A DNA stretch of 64,000 bases from Bacillus sp. FJAT-25509. GTDB taxonomy: Bacteria > Bacillota > Bacilli > Bacillales > Bacillaceae_G. A model generated the notes under the pieces. It was not told where the DNA came from. It was given only the letters and a program-made list of their open reading frames with translations, and searched no databases. Position 1 is the stretch's first letter. Each line of letters starts with the position of its first letter. The stretch spans positions 1 through 64,000 of the forward strand of contig NZ_LJIZ01000026.1 in NCBI RefSeq assembly GCF_001420605.1, read 5' to 3'. This document shows positions 26,055-33,918 of this stretch, in pieces. The position numbers and the translations under genes were made by a program.

Positions 26055-26154
26055 GAGTGAAAATAACCGCTCAAAAATTAAATATTTACACTCTCCGAAT
26101 GCTAGAAAAGACTCTTTTTTTAGTTCTTTAAATGAGTGACTTTAAGTAAAGTGA

Positions 26155-26274
26155 CATGTAGGCACGATACATCTAAAATTAGATATTAATAATGGTATCG
26201 ATCAAGAGAAAACTAAAGTAGGTGTTAATGCGTTTCAAGAGAATAATGATTTAGTTGTTGATGTAGTTGTGTGA
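26155..26274 (+). pseudogene. Possible decayed coding remnant
   Basis: One frame reads GTIHLKLDINNGIDQEKTKV followed by GVNAFQENNDLVVDVVV and a stop. It has no start codon and an upstream in-frame stop. The K(V)VGVNxF string faintly recalls the linker of methylmalonyl-CoA-mutase-type proteins, but this is too short to assign. The remainder of 26055-26306 shows nothing. Confidence 0.25.
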
Positions 26275-26306
26275 ATTAGAACTGGAGTTAGTTGTTTTAA
26301 GATATT

Positions 26307-26340
26307 TAGGAGAAGTCAAAAAATAGCGTGACTTCTCCTA
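26307..26340. repeat. 12-bp perfect inverted repeat (weak terminator)
   Basis: TAGGAGAAGTCA / TGACTTCTCCTA around a 10-nt loop, just after the stop of the leftward small membrane gene. No clear T run on either strand. Confidence 0.6.
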
Positions 26341-26347
26341 AAGAAAT

Positions 26348-26602
26348 TTAATTAATTATTTTATTCAGTAGCATTGAAATATCTTTTTTTAAAATTGATA
26401 TTAGAGTTAATAAACAGATAGAAGTTATGAATAAAAAATATCTATCAAAATAATGATCTGTATGGATAACAATGCTTCCAAATATAAATAAAACTATTGC
26501 TCCTAGGAAGTACTTCGAGCTATTTGGAAAGAATTTTGTTAAATAATAGAATCCTAGAAGGAGAATTAGGAAAAGAATAACTTGTGCTAGCATTGAACTC
26601 AA
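26348..26602 (-). CDS. Small hypothetical membrane protein
   Basis: This 84-aa protein has a TTG start, with GAGGTGA 6 nt upstream. It is almost entirely hydrophobic with three predicted membrane segments (MLAQVILFLILLLGFYYLTK, YFLGAIVLFIFGSIVIHTD, RYFLFITSICLLTLISILKK). I do not recognise a family. A 12-bp inverted repeat follows its stop. The small ORF at 26617 lies just upstream on the same strand and may be cotranscribed. Confidence 0.6.
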   Translation of the reverse strand: MSSMLAQVILFLILLLGFYYLTKFFPNSSKYFLGAIVLFIFGSIVIHTDHYFDRYFLFITSICLLTLISILKKDISMLLNKIIN

Positions 26603-26616
26603 GATATATCACCTCA

Positions 26617-26730
26617 TTATCTTTTCTTTGCATATACTGATGGTGGTGCCCATTTTAATACTAGAATTGAACCTTTGGAACTTGTGTTATCTCTTAACTC
26701 TTTATAAATATAGTAATTACCAGCTGCCAT
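26617..26730 (-). CDS. Very small ORF, possibly a frameshifted remnant
   Basis: The 37-aa reading MAAGNYYIYKELRDNTSSKG followed by SILVLKWAPPSVYAKKR ends 14 bp before the next leftward start. The frame is open upstream for ten more codons (KIYLNKLLLI) back to a TGA. An overlapping frame offers ATG MKNLFKQ with no continuation. A one-base shift would join MKNLFK to LLLIMAAGNYYIYKELR, so this may be the end of a broken small gene. It has no clear RBS of its own. Confidence 0.35.
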   Translation of the reverse strand: MAAGNYYIYKELRDNTSSKGSILVLKWAPPSVYAKKR

Positions 26731-26958
26731 TATTAACAGTAGCTTGTTTAAATAAATTTTTCATGTAATACTTCCAACTTATAATTTTTTGTATAGATTA
26801 TCCAATGAAAACATTACTATATTATTTGAGGTATCGTGAGCCTTTATTTGATATATTGCATTTCAAATAAGGACAGTACATGTTGATTAATACTTGATAT
26901 TATTAATGTGTTGTTGCAGAGGCTTTTTATATGATTCATTAAAACTCAAAGTAAAAAA

Positions 26959-26992
26959 ACCATTCCATTAATGCTGGAATGGTCCTTTTTTT
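26959..26992. terminator. Terminator-like hairpin in a geneless stretch
   Basis: Stem ACCATTCCA / TGGAATGGT with A7 before and T7 just after. No gene was found in 26731-27300 for it to serve. Together with the next hairpin it suggests lost genes. Confidence 0.75.
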
Positions 26993-27105
26993 CATTTGTT
27001 TAGATTTTGTATTGTTTCTATTATTATGCAAAAATTATTCCTCAAAAACCTCACCCATTTTGTGTAGGGTAGTTAGCTTTTGTTTGGCAAATTTTTAAAT
27101 TTGTT

Positions 27106-27152
27106 AAAACCTCTAAAAACACTTATATAATAGTGTTTCTAGAGGTTTTTTT
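27106..27152. terminator. Terminator-like hairpin, 18-bp stem
   Basis: AAAACCTCTAAAAACACT pairs with AGTGTTTCTAGAGGTTTT (one mismatch), followed by T7. It is an orphan terminator in the 26731-27300 gap. Confidence 0.8.
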
Positions 27153-27300
27153 AAAATATTTACATCGGTTAAATATTCTTAATAATAAGGCTTTTTCAAG
27201 TTTAGAAAGTTCTTATTGTCTTTCAGAAAGATTTAAATATACTTAAACTATTAGATGAAATTTTACATGTTTTTTATTCAATTAAACCGTTTTAAAAATA

Positions 27301-27429
27301 TTAAAGATGATCGACACTTTTAGAAAAAGATTTCTTACCAGCCTGTGCATTTTTACTTTCTTGTGCATTTTTCTTTTCTCTTACAGCGTTATTATCTTTT
27401 GCTTTTTTGTCATTATCACTAGTAGGCAT
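27301..27429 (-). CDS. Small hydrophilic protein, DUF3941-like
   Basis: This 42-aa protein begins MPTSDNDKKAKDNNAVREKK, continues NAQESKNAQAGKKSFSKSVD, and ends HL. AAGGAG lies 6 nt before the ATG. It is Lys/Asn/Gln-rich with no Cys, Trp or hydrophobic core. The pattern DNDKKxKDNNAxRxxKN...GKKxxxKxxDHL matches my memory of the DUF3941 family of Bacillus. Function is unknown. Confidence 0.75.
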   Translation of the reverse strand: MPTSDNDKKAKDNNAVREKKNAQESKNAQAGKKSFSKSVDHL

Positions 27430-27600
27430 ATTTAAGCTCCTTTATAAGAAATGATAATGTTAGGTTTGCCTTTATCACTTTAATTATGTATGAGTATTCG
27501 TTTTTACATTTGGCTTTTGTTAAACAAGTATGATGTTTTTACAGAGGCAATTTTTAATATAGAGAGAAGTTTTATTTTTTTTGAGGAGGAAGCAGAGTTG

Positions 27601-28452
27601 GTGGAAAGAAATAAAGAGCTTTTATTTAAGCTGGTTGTAGTAATGATTGGTGGTTTCTTAAATGCGTTTGCAATGAATTGTTTTTTAATCCCTGCTAATG
27701 TTTATTCAAGTGGTTTCGCAGGTTTAGCGCAGTTACTTTCAAATATTATAACTGACTACACTCCGTTTACAGCAACGACGGGGATTCTTTTAGCGTTATT
27801 AAATGTTCCTGTTATCGTCTTAGCATGGAAAAAAGTTGGACGTTCTTTTACGTATTTTAGTTTCTTTAGTGTAGGGGTAATGACGTTATTTTTAGAAATC
27901 TTACCTGTTAAACCGATTTTTTCAGATGATATTCTTCTTAATGCAGTTTTTGGTGGTTTAATTGCTGCGATCGGTATTGGAATGACATTAAAATTTGGTG
28001 GGTCTACAGGTGGATTGGATATTATCGCCTTAGTTCTTTCGAAATCAAAAGGGAAACCGGTTGGAACGTATTTCTTTTTGTTTAATGCAATTATTATCAT
28101 TACAGCTGGCCAGTTATATGGAATGGAAAAAGCTCTTTATACTTTAATCAATTTATATGTTACTACTCGTGTGATTGATAGTGTTCATACAAGTCACGTT
28201 AAATTAACGGCAATGATTGTCACTACAAAAGGTGAAGAGCTTAGAAAAGAAATTCATGCGAAACTTGTGCGAGGAATTACGCAAATGAATGCTACTGGAG
28301 CATTTACTAAGCAAGATAAAGATATCTTAATGATTGTATTATCTCGTTATGAATTATACGATTTGGAAAGAATTATAAAAAGGGTAGATCCAAAAGCTTT
28401 TACGAATGTGGTACAAACCGTTGATGTATTAGGGGAATTTAGAAAGATATAA
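27601..28452 (+). CDS. YitT family (DUF161/DUF2179) membrane protein, copy 2
   Basis: This 283-aa protein starts at GTG 27601. That start aligns residue for residue with copy 1 (VERNKELLFK against VNDKKELFIK), and GAGGAGG lies upstream. A TTG at 27598 is a close alternative. Membrane and DUF2179 regions follow copy 1 almost without gaps (GTYFFLFNAIIIITAGQLYG, KLVRGITQMNATGAFTKQDK). It is a likely tandem duplication, now separated by 1.5 kb of degraded sequence. Function is unknown. Confidence 0.9.
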   Translation: MERNKELLFKLVVVMIGGFLNAFAMNCFLIPANVYSSGFAGLAQLLSNIITDYTPFTATTGILLALLNVPVIVLAWKKVGRSFTYFSFFSVGVMTLFLEILPVKPIFSDDILLNAVFGGLIAAIGIGMTLKFGGSTGGLDIIALVLSKSKGKPVGTYFFLFNAIIIITAGQLYGMEKALYTLINLYVTTRVIDSVHTSHVKLTAMIVTTKGEELRKEIHAKLVRGITQMNATGAFTKQDKDILMIVLSRYELYDLERIIKRVDPKAFTNVVQTVDVLGEFRKI

Positions 28453-28458
28453 ATAGAT

Positions 28459-28497
28459 AAAGACTAGCAAAAAGCTGAAATTTGCTAGTCTTTTTTT
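28459..28497 (+). terminator. Terminator after yitT copy 2
   Basis: Perfect 13-bp stem AAAGACTAGCAAA / TTTGCTAGTCTTT followed by T4. Confidence 0.93.
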
Positions 28498-28511
28498 GTT
28501 AATGGATCGAT

Positions 28512-29105
28512 TTATTTAAATTTAGGATTTTCAGGTTTTTGTTTTCCTTTTAATTCATTAAAAATTGAAGCAGAACTTTGAGTATTCTCGCTTAAATGAT
28601 TATTTTTAAGATGAAATCCGTACGAATCCATAAGCGTTTTAAACTCTCCAATTGTTAATGGTTTCGCATCCTCGGCTAATTCGAATCCTAATAAGCCATT
28701 TGGTTCAATTGTAGCAAACTTAATATCATCAAATTTATTAATTCCTTCATTTCGAATACGCATTTCTAATTGATCAACCGTTAACCGTAGCTTTTTTAAA
28801 TTTTTAACATTCAACTTCCCGTTTTCTACTACAATTTTTGATTTTCCTGTAAAAAATTTTTCAAGAGTATTCGATTTCATCTGCAAATATTCTAATACAA
28901 GTAGAGTTAATACAAAAACTGTGGCAGCAACAATTGTTTTAGTTAAGCCTTTTTCAATAATTGGAGTAACGATAATTGTACCAATCGAAATCATAACAAT
29001 TGTTTGGGGCAATGTCATTTGTGAAATTGATTTTCTTCCAGCTATTCTTAATAGTAAAATGCCAGCTAAAATTAGTATGAATGAATGAAAAATAGTATGC
29101 ATCAT
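28512..29105 (-). CDS. DUF421 (YetF/YrbG-like) membrane protein
   Basis: This 197-aa protein starts at ATG 29105 (AAGGGGA 6 nt upstream); the longer frame lacks an RBS. Two or three N-terminal membrane helices include LLLRIAGRKSISQMTLPQTI and an MISIGTIIVTPII segment, the DUF421 hallmark (RxxGRKxxxQxTxxxxxxxIxIGxI). A soluble domain follows (KIVVENGKLNVKNLKKLRLT, FATIEPNGLLGFEL). Function is not known; YetF homologues affect spore or membrane traits. Confidence 0.87.
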   Translation of the reverse strand: MMHTIFHSFILILAGILLLRIAGRKSISQMTLPQTIVMISIGTIIVTPIIEKGLTKTIVAATVFVLTLLVLEYLQMKSNTLEKFFTGKSKIVVENGKLNVKNLKKLRLTVDQLEMRIRNEGINKFDDIKFATIEPNGLLGFELAEDAKPLTIGEFKTLMDSYGFHLKNNHLSENTQSSASIFNELKGKQKPENPKFK

Positions 29106-29300
29106 ATTAATTCCCCTTTCAAATATGGGTAAGGAGTACATATATATTTGATAAAGCTTAATTATTTTTTATAGACAATTAGATAAATACTTAATTAATT
29201 TTTCTTTTAATTTTAAGATTTATGCATTTGTTTCTAAATGAACAATGCTACTAATCACAACAATATTTCGCTGGAATTTTAAAGTAATTTCTCAGCTTTT

Positions 29301-29309
29301 TGGTATAAT
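29301..29309 (+). promoter_or_regulatory. Extended -10 promoter of the lipoprotein gene
   Basis: TGGTATAAT (TGnTATAAT) 35 bp upstream of the TTG start; no strong -35, as usual for extended -10 promoters. Confidence 0.6.
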
Positions 29310-29343
29310 TTAGGATAAGGATACTAAAAAGGTGGGGATTATT

Positions 29344-29847
29344 TTGAAAAAGGGAACGATTCTCTTATTAGCTTGTTCGCTACTTCTTTCTGGTTGTGGT
29401 GCAAAGAGCGACAAGGAAATAAAACAAACACCAAGTACAAAACAAACTGTAGGTCAAATTAATGAGATCGACGTTGAAAAGCTTTCACCAACACTTGAGA
29501 TTACAGAAGCTAACGGGATTGTGAAGATGAAATATTCAATACGTAATGATAATAAAATCCCTGTGAATTTTACATTCCCTTCATCGCAAACAGTTGATTT
29601 TACAATTAAAGATGAGAGTGGACAAGTAGTTTATCAGTCATCTCGAGAAATGGCGTATGCACAGGTCATTACAAATGTTGCAATTCTAAGTGGAAAGGCG
29701 CAAGTCTGGCAAGAGCAAGTTAATTTTGTAGATAAAAAACTTCCAAATGGGAATTATGAAATAACTGCAATTTTCGTTGCAACAAAGGTTAATGAGAAGG
29801 ATCTAAATGGAGAAATTAAACCAGTTACCCAAACAGTTTCTTACTAG
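29344..29847 (+). CDS. Lipoprotein with BsuPI-type domain
   Basis: This 167-aa protein starts at TTG 29344 (AAGGTGG 8 nt upstream). The lipoprotein signal MKKGTILLLACSLLLSGCG has its lipobox Cys at position 18. The mature part is an Ig-like beta domain (VKMKYSIRNDNKIPVNFTFP, VYQSSREMAYAQ, LPNGNYEITAIF). It resembles the BsuPI proteinase-inhibitor fold, here probably a surface lipoprotein rather than a proven inhibitor. Confidence 0.83.
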   Translation: MKKGTILLLACSLLLSGCGAKSDKEIKQTPSTKQTVGQINEIDVEKLSPTLEITEANGIVKMKYSIRNDNKIPVNFTFPSSQTVDFTIKDESGQVVYQSSREMAYAQVITNVAILSGKAQVWQEQVNFVDKKLPNGNYEITAIFVATKVNEKDLNGEIKPVTQTVSY

Positions 29848-29894
29848 AAACTTTCTCCAGTAAATAAGATATAAACAGAGTGTTTTCATAAATA

Positions 29895-29937
29895 AAAAAC
29901 AACCAAAGGATTAATCCAATGGTTGTTTTTTGTTTTT
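29895..29937. terminator. Bidirectional terminator after the lipoprotein gene
   Basis: Stem AAAAACAACCA / TGGTTGTTTTT enclosing GGATTAATCC, with T runs on both strands, between convergent genes. Confidence 0.92.
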
Positions 29938-29948
29938 AATGCTTTAAA

Positions 29949-30092
29949 TTAAGCATTAAAGCTTTGTCTATTATTAGCTTTTCGCTCTTCTGCTTCAGCT
30001 AATGTAAAGTGATAAGGGAATTTTTCAGAGTACTTTGTAACAGAATCAGAACTTTGTTGAATAAAGCGCTTAGACTTATTACCTTTGCCCAT
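29949..30092 (-). CDS. Small hypothetical protein (possible spore protein)
   Basis: This 47-aa protein begins MGKGNKSKRFIQQSSDSVTK, continues YSEKFPYHFTLAEAEERKAN, and ends NRQSFNA. A very strong AGGAGGG lies 7 nt before the ATG. It is basic, hydrophilic and Ser/Lys/Gln-rich, resembling small minor spore proteins in composition, but I cannot name a family. Confidence 0.65.
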   Translation of the reverse strand: MGKGNKSKRFIQQSSDSVTKYSEKFPYHFTLAEAEERKANNRQSFNA

Positions 30093-30282
30093 CGTGATTC
30101 CCTCCTAAATAGGAAAGCTTTTTGTTTTTGACTTCTTAAGAAATTCCAATAGTAATTGATCAATATCAAAAACTGGATAATCCTTATTGGTGAAGTCCTT
30201 AATAGAATGCACAATTAGCAAATTGTTATAAGTGGTTATTATTAGTTATCTTTGAAATTAATGACAACGAAAGTGCTATAAA

Positions 30283-31098
30283 TTATAATTTTAAGTTGAA
30301 AAAATCTTCAAGAAAAATCGCGATTCCATCATCTTGATTAGATAATGTTGTGTGGTTTGCAATATTCTTTAATTGATGAATAGCATTATCCATTGCAACA
30401 CCATGGCCCGCATATTCAATCATTTCCAAATCATTGTCCTCATCACCAAAAGCTATAATGTTTTTTCGAGGAATATTATAGTATGATGCTACTTTTTGTA
30501 GTCCTATTGCCTTATTCATACCAGCTTTAACAATTTCGATTATATGATGAGGTGCTGCCCAGCGGCGGTGATCAATTACCTCAGCATGGACATTTGATAA
30601 GTGCTCACGAATACTTGCAACATGAGACTCTTCACTATCGATTAGAAGACATGTTGGAGCTTGAATAAGATTTTCAACTAAATCTCCATGGATAATATCT
30701 TCTTTTAAATAGTGGAAAAGTGGGAGTATCTCCTCTTCGTGTTTATCAGCGTATACATCGTCCATTACTTCAGCATACATATTTTTTAATTCATACTCTC
30801 TACAAGAACCAATTACCTCTTTTGCTACTTCTAAAGGTAATGATTCGTGATAAACTCCCCATGAATCATCTAGAGGGTGATGAACATAAGCACCATTAAA
30901 GTTTACAATTGGAGTTGTAAGGTTTAATTGTTCATAATACATTTTACTAGCTCTAAAAGGTCTACCTGTTGAAATACATACTTCATGACCCTGAGTCTTT
31001 AACTGTTGGATCACTTTTAAAGTACGTTCGGATATTATTTTTTCATCCGTTAATAAGGTGCCGTCTAAATCTAGTGCAATTAAGTGTTTTGTTTTCAT
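30283..31098 (-). CDS. HAD-superfamily Cof-type phosphatase, YitU-like
   Basis: This 271-aa protein starts at ATG 31098 with AAAGGTGA upstream. HAD motif I is LIALDLDGTLLTDE, motif II is CISTGRPFR, a Lys (KAGMNKAIG) and motif IV is FGDEDNDLEMIEYAG. A C2B cap lies in the middle. It belongs to the Cof/YitU group that hydrolyses phosphorylated metabolites such as flavin-pathway or sugar phosphates. The substrate here is not determinable. Confidence 0.9.
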   Translation of the reverse strand: MKTKHLIALDLDGTLLTDEKIISERTLKVIQQLKTQGHEVCISTGRPFRASKMYYEQLNLTTPIVNFNGAYVHHPLDDSWGVYHESLPLEVAKEVIGSCREYELKNMYAEVMDDVYADKHEEEILPLFHYLKEDIIHGDLVENLIQAPTCLLIDSEESHVASIREHLSNVHAEVIDHRRWAAPHHIIEIVKAGMNKAIGLQKVASYYNIPRKNIIAFGDEDNDLEMIEYAGHGVAMDNAIHQLKNIANHTTLSNQDDGIAIFLEDFFNLKL

Positions 31099-31250
31099 AT
31101 TCATCACCTTTTATTTTTTAATGTGAATCTTTTTAAGAAAAAATATTATTGGGTAAAAAGCCAATAATTACTAATGATACCATCTTTTTAAAAGAAAAAA
31201 CTTTATTTTTAGAGGAACAATAAGAACCTAAATAGAAGGAGGAATGAATT

Positions 31251-31433
31251 ATGGGTCAAGCACATCAATTTCGACCAGGCGACAAAGCACCAAATAATGG
31301 GGTATACGTGGAAATCGGTGAAACAGGAAGCAACGTAACTCGTCCAAAACAAATTAAGCTTCAGGCTGGAGAAGTTTTTCCAGATACACAAAACCATAAC
31401 AGAAAATGGACATATAAATCTAAATTTAAATAA
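31251..31433 (+). CDS. yjzC: YjzC family small protein
   Basis: This 60-aa protein begins MGQAHQFRPGDKAPNNGVYV, with the EIGETGSNV and KQIKLQAGEVFPDTQNHNRK segments typical of YjzC. RBS AAGGAGG precedes the ATG. It is conserved in sporeformers, with unknown function. It is followed by yjzD-, yjaU- and yjaV-like genes as in B. subtilis. Confidence 0.9.
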   Translation: MGQAHQFRPGDKAPNNGVYVEIGETGSNVTRPKQIKLQAGEVFPDTQNHNRKWTYKSKFK

Positions 31434-31488
31434 TTGATTGTAAATTTAGCATAATGGGCTCAATATTAAAAACTTAAAAAAGATAAAA

Positions 31489-31527
31489 AAAAGCGCTTTC
31501 GATTAATTGATCGAGGGCGCTTTTTTA
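31489..31527 (+). terminator. Terminator after yjzC
   Basis: Stem AAGCGCtttCGAT / ATCGagggCGCTT followed by T6; the long stem tolerates small internal mismatches. Confidence 0.88.
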
Positions 31528-31667
31528 TGTGTTTACAATATACAAAATATTGAATGTATTTATCAAAATTTTAGTATTTTATAAATTATCTAAAACTATA
31601 AATCATGACATATGTATATACCAAGTTGAACGTTTTTGGGTGCTACAACATATGTTATATATAGATT

Positions 31668-31856
31668 TTAGTGGTGTTTTGCAACAGGTTCATTAGGAAT
31701 TATTGCTTCGCTAAGAACTGAAATAGCTAATGATAATACTACAGCCATAACTGAAGCAGTTGTGAAATTATATACTCCGCCAGTCATTGAACTTAAAACG
31801 TAAGCTCCCATTTGGCATAAAACAAAGCTCCAGAACAATGTCATAATAAAACGCAC
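31668..31856 (-). CDS. yjzD: YjzD-like DUF2929 membrane protein
   Basis: This 62-aa protein starts at GTG 31856 with TAGGAG 8 nt upstream, giving MRFIMTLFWSF like YjzD (MRFIWTLIWSF). Two membrane helices flank SSMTGGVYNFTTASVMAVVL. Function is unknown. In B. subtilis it sits between yjzC and yjaU, as here. Confidence 0.86.
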   Translation of the reverse strand: MRFIMTLFWSFVLCQMGAYVLSSMTGGVYNFTTASVMAVVLSLAISVLSEAIIPNEPVAKHH

Positions 31857-32020
31857 TCTAATCACTCCTATCTAGTTAGTTCTTATCATATTATATACCT
31901 AGAAATTTGATAATTGAAGTTATAATTAAAAAGTTTTAATTAAAAAAAGTAACTTAAGAATTTTTTTATACCTATTTTATAATTCCCCAAAAATACTACA
32001 TTAATAATAAGGTGATAAGA

Positions 32021-32746
32021 ATGCCTGTAACCGAGAGGTTTTTTAAACAAGAGGATCAATATGCAGTTATTCATCTACCTATTAGACCGAATGGTTTCGG
32101 AGTACTCTATGTCGGTGGGAATACACATTACGTAGATAATGCACATAGTTGCTTATTGCAGCATTTTGATAAAAGAAAGCTATTATCAACTTTAACAGAT
32201 GAAGGATACACAGTGTTCACTTCAAATTTATATGGGAAAAATTGGGGTTCTGATGACGCTGTCGATTTAGCAGAAAGCTTATATCATTCAGTTATGAGAA
32301 AAGAAATTTTGAATCCATCAATTCATATAATTGGGGAAGGTACTGGAGCATTAGTCGTTTGTAAATTACTTGGCCTCTTAAAAGGAAAAGTCAGAAGTAT
32401 TTCATTATTAAATCCTTCGTTAAATTTAAAAAATGAATTAGATTTAGAAAGAGAAAATAAACTGTTCTATAAAAGAACAGTTCATGAAATTTTAAAAGCA
32501 TATAAAGCTTCGGATATATATATGGTTATAGATAGAGAATGTTTTTTTTATGAAACAATCTCACCAATTAAAATTTACACAACAACGAGAAATCATTATA
32601 AATGGAAAAGCGATATTAGACTTTTAGAAGAAGAGCGACATAAAAATAATTTACCGCTTTCGATTTTGATATCATTAGAAGAGAAAAAATTTGATTGTGG
32701 AAAAAACTTAATAAGGTTTTTAAAAAAATATCAGGATGTTTTATAG
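32021..32746 (+). CDS. yjaU: YjaU-like alpha/beta-hydrolase-fold protein without the nucleophile Ser
   Basis: This 241-aa protein starts at ATG 32021 (AAGGTGA 5 nt upstream). FGVLYVGGNTHYVDN, then EGYTVFTSNLYGKNWGSDDA and IHIIGEGTGALVVCKLLG, follow the alpha/beta-hydrolase layout. The nucleophile elbow GxSxG reads G-E-G-T-G, so Ser is replaced by Gly. It is therefore unlikely to be a classic serine hydrolase. Position between yjzD and yjaV supports the YjaU assignment. Function is unknown. Confidence 0.72.
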   Translation: MPVTERFFKQEDQYAVIHLPIRPNGFGVLYVGGNTHYVDNAHSCLLQHFDKRKLLSTLTDEGYTVFTSNLYGKNWGSDDAVDLAESLYHSVMRKEILNPSIHIIGEGTGALVVCKLLGLLKGKVRSISLLNPSLNLKNELDLERENKLFYKRTVHEILKAYKASDIYMVIDRECFFYETISPIKIYTTTRNHYKWKSDIRLLEEERHKNNLPLSILISLEEKKFDCGKNLIRFLKKYQDVL

Positions 32747-32793
32747 TCTCTATATTTTTTTTGAATAAATTTCCTAAAAGAAGGAGGTTAATA

Positions 32794-33600
32794 ATGAAAA
32801 GGTGTGCTGTTATTGGATCTAGTGGATTTATAGGATATGAGTTGGTTTGCCAACTAATGGAATATAATGATGTTTCAGCCGTAGTGATGGAAAAAGGAAA
32901 TGAAAGTGATTTAATAAGTGAAGAAAAGATCTTCTCAATTGGAAGAAATGCAAGGGTCATCTTTTTGGATGAAGAGCAATTTTTAGTAGAGAATGAGCAA
33001 TATGATACCATTTTTATTTGTCATTTTTATGACGAACTTAAGTTAAAAGGTACAATTAATAGTATAGAGTTTACCGAAAAACTGTTTAACAAGATGATTG
33101 GCAAAAGTAAGGATATTATCTTTTTATTATCTTCAAAAAAAGAATTAGCAGATTTAGAAAGAACAGTTAATGAATTGAGTAAAAATATAGATTGCAATAT
33201 TACTTATATTGAAATTCCATCTTTATATGGACCCTGGGAGCCATCTGCCGGCTTAGTACATGAATTAATTGTTCAAGACCTAGGAAAGAGAAATGTTTCG
33301 ATTAAAAATGTATACGGTTCTAATGAAATTCTATTTGTAGAAGATGTAGGGAAAGCGATTCGGATCATTTCTGAGAAGGAATTAAAAGAACATAAATATA
33401 TCATCACAGCTAAACAATGTATGTTCTTACCAGAGGACGGGAATTTCACTGGATTACAAAATATGATCGAAGGAATAAAGTTCGCTCAAATGAGAAACTA
33501 TATTGATGCAACTCCTTTTGTTATTATTAATACAACTTCACTTGAGGACGGTATACAAAAGCAAAAACAGCAAATTCAACAGCATTTTCATCTTTACTAA
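32794..33600 (+). CDS. yjaV: YjaV-like NAD-dependent epimerase/dehydratase-fold protein
   Basis: This 268-aa protein starts at ATG 32794 with AAGGAGG 7 nt upstream; the longer frame from 32695 overlaps yjaU and lacks support. The N-terminus MKRCAVIGSSGFIGYELVCQ is a Rossmann GxxGxxG motif. Later ITYIEIPSLYGPWEPSAG resembles the substrate-side motif of extended SDRs, but no YxxxK is evident. Function is unknown. In B. subtilis med and comZ follow yjaV, but they are absent here. Confidence 0.8.
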   Translation: MKRCAVIGSSGFIGYELVCQLMEYNDVSAVVMEKGNESDLISEEKIFSIGRNARVIFLDEEQFLVENEQYDTIFICHFYDELKLKGTINSIEFTEKLFNKMIGKSKDIIFLLSSKKELADLERTVNELSKNIDCNITYIEIPSLYGPWEPSAGLVHELIVQDLGKRNVSIKNVYGSNEILFVEDVGKAIRIISEKELKEHKYIITAKQCMFLPEDGNFTGLQNMIEGIKFAQMRNYIDATPFVIINTTSLEDGIQKQKQQIQQHFHLY

Positions 33601-33674
33601 TGAAATACATTCCCCCTATATAGACTTCATGAGTATGAAGAAAATACTTCCTCATCCAGCATATAAAGAATGAT

Positions 33675-33713
33675 AAAAGGAAATAGTTCGTTTTTGAACT
33701 ATTTCCTTTTTTG
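33675..33713 (+). terminator. Terminator after yjaUV
   Basis: Perfect 15-bp stem AAAAGGAAATAGTTC / GAACTATTTCCTTTT with a 6-nt loop and T6. Confidence 0.95.
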
Positions 33714-33830
33714 TAGTAGAATACATTAGTTTAAAAATTCGCTTTGGATTTAAAGTTCGTCCAAAGTGGTATTCTTTTTAAGAAATGATCTAACTTTTTT
33801 ACATAGCCTAGATTTTAAAAGATAAAAATG

Positions 33831-33875
33831 TAGACAAAGTACATATTATTTCATAAAATTAGTACCAGGTAATAA
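33831..33875 (+). promoter_or_regulatory. fabHF promoter with FapR operator
   Basis: TAGACA (33831-33836), 17 nt, TAAAAT (33854-33859) form a good sigma-A promoter. TTAGTACCAGGTAATAA at 33859-33875 matches the FapR consensus TTAGTACCTGATACTAA closely and covers the transcription start. FapR represses fatty-acid and phospholipid genes and is released by malonyl-CoA. The position fits steric repression. Confidence 0.87.
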
Positions 33876-33918
33876 TATGAAGAAGACATAAAAATAATAA
33901 AGTAAGGCGGGGATATTC

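Noticed and set aside
26155-26274. Methylmalonyl-CoA mutase fragment
   Set aside because: Only a short VGVNxF-like string matches; too little to name a family, so listed as an unassigned remnant.
27490-27600. N-terminal extension of YitT copy 2
   Set aside because: GAGGAGG lies inside it and copy 1 aligns exactly from GTG 27601.
32695-32793. N-terminal extension of YjaV
   Set aside because: It overlaps yjaU in another frame; ATG 32794 has AAGGAGG and starts directly with the Rossmann motif.
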